64,000 bases of DNA from the NCBI GenBank assembly GCA_003991915.1, contig RQTK01000029.1:1075351-1139350 (forward strand). Reading direction: 5' to 3'. The notes beneath the pieces were generated by a model. It was not told where the DNA came from. It searched no databases and saw nothing but the letters and a program-made list of their open reading frames with translations. The stretch is from Elysia chlorotica. Taxonomy: Eukaryota; Mollusca; Gastropoda; Plakobranchidae. Numbering within the stretch: position 1 is the stretch's first letter; every line of letters starts with the position of its first letter. The position numbers were made by a program, and so were the translations under genes. Below, piece after piece: positions 50,601-61,100 of the stretch.

Positions 50601-52081
50601 CACCCCCTCCCCAAACAATCCCTGTTGTCATCAACAAAATGCCATTTTTTCATAAGCATATTAATTTGACTCCCATATCAGTATTTCATAAGATAAAAAT
50701 AAACAAATTTCTTTTAATTTGTCAAAGGAAATAATTGTAGACTTTGATGCACAGAAACAAATCATTCTTTCTTAAAACTTTCTGAAAACATGAGATGTTC
50801 CACTCTACCAGTTTAGTGGCAATATCAACCTCCAATTACTCTAAAACCATGGACAGACTAAACTAGACAAAAATAGAAAAACAAAAAAATAGCGTGTGTA
50901 CTCACTGGTGTGTTGTCAAAAAATACTAAAAGAATGTTGTTTAACAAATCCTGTGAAAAAAGGAAAAAAATCATAATGATATTGCATTGTAGAAGAATGT
51001 CGTTTAACAGATCCTGTGAAATAGGTGAAAAAAATACATCAACTAAAATCTTTAGAGAAGATTATTAACTTTCTACATAATTTATGGACAATAATGGATC
51101 TGGCCTTTTACAAAATACTTCACTTTGTATGGGAGGAAAAAATTCACAGCAGTGAATCATGAGAAAAGGTTTTATGCATTATAAATACACACATACTCAA
51201 CAATATAAATGTAAACCATTTGTAAACATTTGCCTATACCCTGCCCTTTTTTGTGATAAAATATCAGATATATCAATTAAATGTAAAAAAAAAAGCATTA
51301 GCTATTAAAAAGCTTTTCCTGAATGTTTTGAAAACCAGTTTGTTTCTTTGAACTGACGTAAAACCAATGAAAGTGAATAAAGAGACAACATACAAACATT
51401 GTTCTTGTACAAATGAACAAAATGATCTTTCCTTTATAAATTCCATTTGATCATGACTGCATGTAAATTTATCGTTATATGCAAAAGTAAATTAACCCTC
51501 TAGGCACTGAGTCATTAAAAAAAATGAAAGCATTGTCTAAAACACTAAGAGGTCATTTCCTGATTTAGGCCAGAACTTTCTCAGAACGATATTAAAGCAT
51601 GTTCATTATTACAATCACACATAAATGAGCTGAAGTACCCGCCATGTACTACATAGAGGGTTGAAGACAGTCTAAAAGGAGAGTGGAAAATTCAAAACTT
51701 ACAGGGTTAGCAAGTGAATCCATAACTGGTAGCAACACACTGCCTGCAAGGAGCTCGCGGACCAAAGCACAGGTACTCCTGTATAAACAGACAGACCAGA
51801 TATCGAGTCTTGAGTAAAATCTTTGATATTTTAAGATAAGATAAGATAAGCCTATATTATCCCATTACAGTCTTACAATAATAGATTTGATTTAATATCA
51901 CAACACCAGTTGTACATGTGTGAGATACAAAATTTTATCAGCAAAATGAGAGGAAAAAGTCTTATAATTCTTTTCTGCATATTATCGTTCATGCAAGTTG
52001 CTCTCTTATATAAACATACATCATTACTATGTAAACCACTGGCGGCTGTGGGAAGATAACACAGTGATGATGATAACGATG

Positions 52082-52134
<53 letters not shown>

Positions 52135-55100
52135 TATTATAATTATAATCATTTTACTAACACTGAAGACATTGTTCACACATGCTTGTAATTGTACCCT
52201 ATGCTAAGCTATTTAAAAAATTAAATATAAAAAAGCCCCACCCCCCAAAAAAAAAACAACAACAAAAAAACAAAACAAAACATAAGCATATTAATTTGCT
52301 TCTTAGATCAGTATTTCATGATATTAAAAATATGTTAATTTTTTTTTATTAAACAGATTAAATAATGGTAGTTTTTGAACTTAATACACAGGAACAAATC
52401 ATTCTTTTTCGACCATTTTAGTGGCAACATCAACCTCCAATTACTCTAAAACCATGGACAGACTAAACTAGACAAAAATAGAAAAACAAAAAAATAGCGT
52501 GTGTACTCACTGGTGTGTTGTCAAAAAATACTAAAAGAATGTTGTTTAACAAATCCTGTGAAAAAAAGGAAAAAAATCATAATGATAATTGCATTGTAGA
52601 TGAATGTCGTTTAACAGATCCTGTGAAATATGTGTAAAAAATGCATCAACTAAAATCTTTAGAGAAGATTATCAACTTTCTACATAATTTATGGACAATC
52701 ATGGATCTGTCCTTTTACAAAATACTTCTCTTTGTATGGGAGGAAAAAAATTCACAGCAGTGAATCATGAGAAAAGGTATTATGGATGGTAAAAAAATGC
52801 AATCAATTAACATTAATAAAAAAAAATCAGGACTTTCCTCTCGGTTTTCCAACGCTCTATCAAAGTGTAATGGGGAAATTTTTTTGCATTATAAATAAAC
52901 ACATACTCAACAATATAAATGTAAGCCATTTGTAAACATTTGCCTATACCCTGCCCTTTTTTGTGATAAAATATCAGATATATCAATTAAATGTAAAAAA
53001 AAAGCATTAGCTATTAAAAAGCTTTTCCTGAATGTTTTGAACACCAGTTTGCTTCTTTGAACCGACGTAAAATCAATGAAAGTGAATAATTAAAGAGACA
53101 ACATACAAACATTGTTCTTGTACAAATGAACAAAATGATTTTTCCTTTATAAATTCCATTTGACCATGACTGCATGTAAATTTATCGTTTTTGCAAAAGT
53201 AAATTAACCCTCTAGGCACTGAGCCATTAAAAAAAATGAAAGCATTGTCTAAAACACTAAGAGGTCATTTCCTGATTTAGGCCAGAACTTTCTCAGAGCG
53301 ATATTAAAGCATGTTTGTTATTATAATCACACATAAATGAGCTGAAATAGCCGCCATGTACTATATAGAGGGTTGAAGACAGTCTAAAAGGAGAGGGGGA
53401 AACCCAAAACTTACAGGGTTAGCAAGTGAATCCATAACTGGTAGCAACACACTGCCTGCAAGGAGCTCGCGGACCAAAGCACAGGTACTCCTGTATAAAC
53501 AGACAGACCAGATATCGAGTCTTGAGTAAAATCTTTGATATTTTAAGATCAGATAAGATAAGCCTTTATTACCCCATTACAGTCTTACAATAATAGATTT
53601 GATTTAATATCACAACACCAGTTGTACATGTGTGAGATACAAAATTTTATCAGCAAAATGAGAGGAAAAAGTCTTATAATTCTTTTCTGCATATTATCGT
53701 TCATGCAAGTTGCTCTCTTATATAAACATACATCATTACTATGTAAAGCTATATCAACTGTGGTCAAGGGGATGGTAATTGTAATATGAAGTATATAATA
53801 CCATAATTAATATTTTTCTTTCATAAAATAGATTTTGAAAAATTCGTTCTGTTTGCCACTGACAATCATGATGTAAATCTTAAATAGAAGTGATCAGACG
53901 TTTCAGCATTGGAATCTAAAAAACCAAAAACCAAGCGCACATGAACTCTTAATTCAAATTTTTTTGACTAGTTAACTATGAAAAGATAAGATAGCTTTTT
54001 GCATCAACAAAGCAATCTTTTACCTGCCATATACATTGCTTTGTCATTAAATAAATATGAAACTCTTGCATTTTTTGTATTTTTTAGTATCGTTCAAGCA
54101 ACATTGAAACAAAATGTAATGCATAAGAGTTATGTAAGTGTTGTTAAATGCCTTTTTGTTTACTAAATGGTTCAATGTATTGACTGCACAGGCTCCCCAA
54201 AGCTTTTCTGGAATCCCATTTGGTTAAAAGAATATACAGCTTTAAAAATCACAATACACTGTACTACAATGCCTTAGTAAGTAAATGAATGGATAGGAAA
54301 TTTGCTACAAAGGCAGAACATAGCTTTGAAGATACACTGAAGAGAAGCAGAACAGCATGATTGATAATAATGATTGATAATAATACTTTATTAAATCTTA
54401 AACTTAAAGCAGAGCTCATGACTTCCAACTATTTTACATTAACTACTTGTGGGGGGGTTGGGTTTGTTTAACGTCCAACAGCAGCACTATATAGGCTATA
54501 TTGTGGACGGATCCCAAGACGGACGTCTGACAATTTTATGTGCTGCCACACACGAGACAGGGCGGGGATACCATGACTCCTGTCTCAGCAACTACTTGTG
54601 GAATAATTTTCATAAAATAACTTAATCACTGTGGAAACAAGTTTCAAACACATATTTAGTTGAAAATGGAGGTCAGAAACCAGATAAATGTTAAGATTTT
54701 GATCTGAAATAAGTTATAAAATTTAAAGCAATAAATATGCATCCTATAATGTTAATCAAGTTTTCATTTTGTAATGTGTATCCTAGCATTAATAACTAAA
54801 TTATATATTCTGCAAGAAACAATGTAAGACAAGATTACTGCCTGCATAACAAAAAGTGATGAAGTGATTCTGACATGAAACTATTAAGTCATTGCAATGA
54901 AAATGTAAATGGACTTTAAAAGATAATGTACTTTAACAAACACTACATAATACCCAAACAAAATTTGCTTAACAAAAAGTGCAGTTGGCTTTAATTTCAA
55001 AAAGTTGTGAAAAGAAAATGTTTTGAAAAAGAACCCAAAAAGATTGTTTCTTTTTAGAGAATCATGGCCACGCTTCATTATCAATTGAAAAATTTAAAAA

Positions 55101-58100
55101 CAAAAAAAAAAAAAAACAATTAAAAACCAGTGCCCACAACAATAAAATGCAGACTGGTTTGATAAGTCATGTATTTAATTGATTACGTAACAAGTTAGTA
55201 AAAATGATGGAGGAATTCTATAAATAAAGGGTCTAATATCAAGATCTCAGTAACAATTTCCACTTTCAAAGATCTTAGCTATGATGGTTAAGCTTATGAC
55301 ACCACTATTTAAGATGTATCAAGATGATGTAAACATCAGTTTTTACTGATTCAAATTGTTTGGATGGTACTCATTAAAATTAATTGCACAAGAAACCAGC
55401 AAATGAGCAATGACTAAAATATGTGTGCTGAGATTCCAAGCATAATGAAAAAAAAAGTTGTACAGAAAAAAGCCCACTTGCAGCATAACAAATTAAAGAA
55501 AAAAACATAATGTTAAAATTTGGGGATAATAGTAAAAAATGTTTTATTGTTTGTGAACAAAATGGATTAAAAAGCCATTCCATAGAGGAGAAAAATGGAC
55601 TGAAAGTCTTATGCCTACTTGAGTACAGGGACAAAGGTATCTGGATCAAAGTCGTCTGCTTCAGTGAAGCAAGCGCTGCATTTTGAGATAAGAAAGATGG
55701 CAGTTGGAGGGGGACGGAAAACAACCCAACAAAAGCAAACAGAAAAAAAAGGACAAAAAAAAACAAAAACAACTAAGATTATAGCACCACCCAATTTCAA
55801 ATGCAGATTACACACATAAACTGGATACACTCATGAATTGGGTTTTAAAAAAAACAAGGCGGCTTTGAAGAAGAAAAATACAAGCAAAAAAATTATATTG
55901 CCATCACAACTGTCCCATTTTCTTAGTGTAAAATGCTTTGGCAATTCATTGCCTGTTACTCAAAATGATATATCTTTCAATTAATTAGCAGAGCATAATT
56001 GTTTCTAGACCAATTTTGTTTAAAGTAAAGTTACATGGGTTAATTCTCACAAAATGAAAGCAACTAAAATGGAAACTTGCGCATCACTATACCAAAAATT
56101 GTCAAGAGTGTTTGTTTTGTGAACAAATTACAAACAAAAGGATTGATTGCAGTATGAGTATAGGTGTATTATTACATCCAACATAACAAGGCAGTACGAT
56201 AACAGTCCTGAAAACAAATAACCAAATCGAAATGATAAAACATCAATATAAAATGCAATAGGCACCAAATAATATCCATTAGGACTTCTAGGTGTAATTA
56301 TAGCCAAATCCTGTTTAATCTATTTCATTAATATATTTTAGTAAACTATCTAAAAAAATACTTCTACATTACAGATTATGGTTCAGAAATGGAATTAATT
56401 AAGATATGAAAAATCACAAAAAAGATTTGACCAAGAGCTCTCTTCATATGAAAATAAATTATATTCGGTTGTGGAAATTATAGGGTTAAACTTATAATTG
56501 TTTCAAACTCTAAAAGTGCATTGGATGCTTTTAAACATAATTTATACTACTCAAAAAGCCAAAATTTCGACTTGTGCCTGATTCACTTAGGTTATCTCAC
56601 ATTTTTTACAGTAAAACTATCTAAAACCCATCTTCATGGTTCTACAAAGGTGAAAAGCAACACACACACACAGGTATATGCACATTGCAGAATGAGACAA
56701 TAATTACACCCACCTAGAATTGAGAGCCTGGGGTCGAAGGATGTAAGGAAATAGCGCCTCCACGAGCCTGCGCAGATACTCCAGCTCCGACTTCCTGTTC
56801 CACATGGCACAGTGGATTCCCCTCGTTCCAAGGTGCTCAAGGACAGCGTGTTGTAAGTCCTGGCGATCTCCTCCTGAAGGGAAAAAGAGATATTACAGTT
56901 ATGAGGGAAATCACTGAAATCATTACTTGTCTTTAAAATTCTTCAGAATAAAGTAAAATTTTAAGCTTATTTCTGCTTTAAATTTAAATCAATATATATT
57001 TATTTCATTTTGCCTGACTTCCATCTAATTCCCCTTGACTCACTAAAGTTTTATATAGACAGTGGAGAGTAAATACCACACAAGGGTATGTTACAGTATT
57101 TATTTAAAGTGTATGTAAACACCATTTGTGATGCTCCAACAACCCCAGTAAGACACATAATTCTTCACTTCCCAAAAACTCTTTAGCTGAAAAACAAAAC
57201 ATGGCTGGTACTATAAGTATTCAATACTTTGCAAAGAGGAAATTACATAATCTATTTATCTAAATATAGGATTGAATCAGTTAAAGGCCATAAAAAATAC
57301 AGGGAAAAGGTGTCCTGACTTGGTATTATAATTGCATTAAAAATATACAAAAGTGTGTGTTGATACTGACCCCTTGCATGAGCCTGATTGCACAGATCAA
57401 TGTGCTGAATTACTGCCCTTACAATCTTTTCTGTGACCAATTTAGGGAAGTCCATCTGACACAGACAGAAACAAATGTTGCAAACATTCTATAGCTTCTG
57501 CTTATTAAAAAAAGATTAACAGAAAGCAATTGTGGATAGGTTTCCATGTATTTAGCCTAAGAAAAAATAGAGTAACAAATATGTCATTTGAATCACAAAT
57601 TAAATAAATTCTGTAAGCAAAATTAACTGGTAAATTACTTGGATTTTTTAAATTTTCTTTCTTAAAGACAAGATTAGGAAAAAAATATAGAGTACAATAA
57701 GGCTACCTCATGAATTTTGTTAATGAGAAATATTTAAACTCGTTTCAGCTCATTAACATACTTTAAAAGTCACTGAACAGCTTTGCTAATATTTTTTTCA
57801 GCAATCCATAAATAAATAGATCAACTTAAAAGTTAAACAAACCTTTTTTATCCTCCTCAACATAACAGACGCCAAAAAGCGGAAATTTGTTCTAAGCTCA
57901 TCAACAAAACCTTCGTCCTGGCTTAGCTCTCTGAAAAAACACAGGAAGAAAATATTTTATATTTTTGTTGAATTACTTGCATTTCTTATTTTGTGTGTTT
58001 TCGGACACCAACAATAAAAGAAGGTTGAAATGCACAGAATTGTCACTTTTTTATATTTTTTAAATAAATCACACTTCTCAAATTGTTACATATATCAATA

Positions 58101-61100
58101 AAACATAAATTCAAGTGGCAACATAGTCATTCAAGTTTAGAAAAAAAAGCATTAAAAAAAAACAATTAAAATGTAGACCCTTTCATTGTGTACATAGGGT
58201 CAAAGTGTTAATAAAGACAGTAGAAAGAATGTTGTGCACATCTTTGTATAGAAATATCCTATCACTTTTTACCATTGCCAGCATAAGAAAAAGATTTTGA
58301 TTTAAAGACACAAGTCGTTCACTCCGTTGTATAATGTCCTCTCCCATTTCTAAAGCTGAGAACTATGCAAAATCTACATAACATTACCATTGCTTAATCT
58401 CTTCCTCACCTGTACCATGTGTACACATAATCTTTGATAACAATGGAGAAAAACTGGGGAACAAAAGTTATAAATATGAGAAATATGTGTCAGTCGTATT
58501 ATATTTAAAAAAATGTTAAACCTTGTAATGTATATTAAAGTTTTTGAACTAAGCACAGTACTTACTTACATCACCAAAAAAACAACAAAATGTATCAAAT
58601 ACCAAAGGTGTAATATTAAAAAGTTCCTGACTCCATTTTGCATGTTGACCCAGGCAAGCAGTAGTAATATTCTAAGAGCTCGAGTACACCAAGCTTGGTC
58701 AAGTGTGGATTCATTCATTCACAGATGACAAAGCAGTTGGTCCTGGTTGGTTGGGTTGGTTTAATGTCAAACAGCAGTTGGTTCTGGTATGCACATCCTG
58801 GCAAACACGGTTGACTGCCTAAGCATGTGATACTAGAACCAAGGTTGACAGTCAGCAGCTACTGCTCTTCACATGTACATGTGAAGCTAGAGTCTGACTA
58901 GGACTAGCAATCTGGGTCAAAGCATGCCCAATGGTTACATGCATGGCTAAAGTTTCAAATATTTCAAAAACTAAGCTTTTTTCATGAATCATTTTTACTT
59001 TTATTTCTATCTGAGACTAAATATACTGCTTGGGTCTATACTTATACAGAATTTTAGAGATATAAATGTTTTAAAAATACATATGATGCAATAATAAGCT
59101 AGCTCTTTAAAAATCAAATGCAAAAATTAAAAACTGCATAAAGTAATAGTCTATATAAAGGAGCAAACCTCATCTAATGCAGTATCTACTGACTGTCTGA
59201 TATCCAGATTGGTCCATGGCTGGAATGCTAGGATGTTCAACTCTGGTCTGTGGGCAAATGGTGAAATGCTTTTTAGAAAACTACAGACCCAGTCCTAAAT
59301 GAATTAAGTGGTTCAAAAATAATGATTTAGTTATTAAAAGATCAACAGAACAGTGGATTAAAAACATGAATTAACACAGATATTAGAACTATTAAGTTCA
59401 GACTAAAACAAAAATTTTTTTAACCTTCAGCATACCTTACAAAAGTCAAATTTGTTTGTATCATTTTAAAATAAGAAACCCTCTCACAATTATACAAAAT
59501 AAAATCAAATCTAAAAAAAAAAAGGGGGGGGGGGGATACATTTTTTTTAACTGTTCCAAAAAACAAAAACCAATCATGAGAGTATAGATCAAATGTGTTA
59601 ATGTCACACTGTTAATTTAAAAGAAAATCTGTAAACCATTAAAGCAACCATTGTCAAAACAGCCAAAGGTACAGAAGGCAGCTATGTTTCAGTATTTCAA
59701 TAATAGCATTATGCTGACTATAATCCTAATAATGATAACTTTTGTCCATAAGATCTCTGTTCTGTTTAAAACATATATTTTAACTACCATTTTAACTTTC
59801 AAATCATAAGGACCAAATTTAGCACAATAAGAAAGAAGAAAAGAAGTTTTAATATCATAGATAAGAGATCAGATTGTGAGGCACGTACCTATGTCGAGGA
59901 CATTTGCGCAGTCCACAAACTGTGCACACTGTTTTCATTAAGGATAACTCTTCTTCCTCTGCTTTTGTGCTCTGAATAAAAATAAGAAAGGTGAAAAATG
60001 ATTTAAAATTCCTAACATACTGTGATTCCAATGATATTACTCTCATTAAATGAAATGAATATACAGGTAAGTAATTTCTACTTTTAAGTATATTTAATAG
60101 CTGTGTCATGTGAAATCTGAGGGCGGGAAATAGATTCCAGTTATATATCTGCTATGAAAACGTTCCTATTGTTTGAATGTACTAATTATCATACTCTCTG
60201 AGTAAAAAGGAGAAAAAAAATTGTAGAAATAAAAAATAAAATAAATGTAATTAGAACATTGATATTGAACGATGAGAGCAGTACATCTTTTGCGATGATA
60301 GACAGATTCCAAGGGGTCCAAAATTTGCAGGATACTGGTTAAGTATAACAAAAGTAGCTCTGTCAGAGGAGAGTGAAGCCTCTAATTTGGAAGTCCTCGC
60401 TTTAAATTTCTGTAAGGCTGCCTTTTCCCTCTCTGGTTAGGTAGGTGTCAGTATTTATATAATCAAAATGGGACCGGCTAAGTGAGACACAAAACTTTGT
60501 ATTTATAATCTATCTCTAAGTGACAGTATGTGAAACTGTCACGCAAGAGGTGTCCTAGTTGCTGACATTGCTGAATGTGTATAAGAAAGAAAGATTTTCA
60601 AACTGTTGTTGGGTGATAATCTTTTACAATAAGATGTGATAAAAGAAAAGGGCTTAATGACCCCAAAAAATATTTTTTAAGTGCCAGATAACTAAGCCGA
60701 GGTTACAAAGGTAACGAGTTCAATTTACACTGGTCCAAATTATTTGATAGTAAACTTTAATTTTATTTCTAAGTCTACCGGGCCCTATCCTATGACGGAG
60801 CAAAGCTCCAATATATATCTGTAGAAGAAAAAGAAGTAGATCGGAAGAAGTTTTAATGATGTAGCTGGGGTTTACGAAGTGATTTTGCTTGTAAAATAAA
60901 GGACAGAGAAAGATGGAAAAAGATAGTCATACTCATAGTAAATGTCCAACTGTGGTCACAAGATAAATAGATCTATACAAATAAATATTATTGTCTTACA
61001 ACAATATCCGTATGACAACAACTTTGATCTAGTAAATAAACGTAAATATACAGTACTGTTGGTTTTCTTGTGAACATCGGTAAAAGGTTCGGTACACGGG

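Larger units (their letters stand above)
50434..53747 (-). repeat. Tandem duplication carrying SNX14 exons 11 and 12
   Basis: Copy A is 50434-52035 (1602 bp) and copy B 52036-53747 (1712 bp), the difference being mainly a roughly 105-bp insertion in B near 52775-52880 and a longer AAT run. Both start ccactggcggctgtggg, the first ten bases of exon 13 with its acceptor, and end atgtaaa. Exons 11 and 12 and their splice sites are identical between copies; introns differ at scattered sites. Confidence 0.93.

Noticed and set aside
55380..55772. 130-codon minus-strand frame, hydrophobic and Ser/Phe-rich
   Set aside because: It overlaps SNX14 exon 10 in another frame, has T-rich composition, and no splice or family support.
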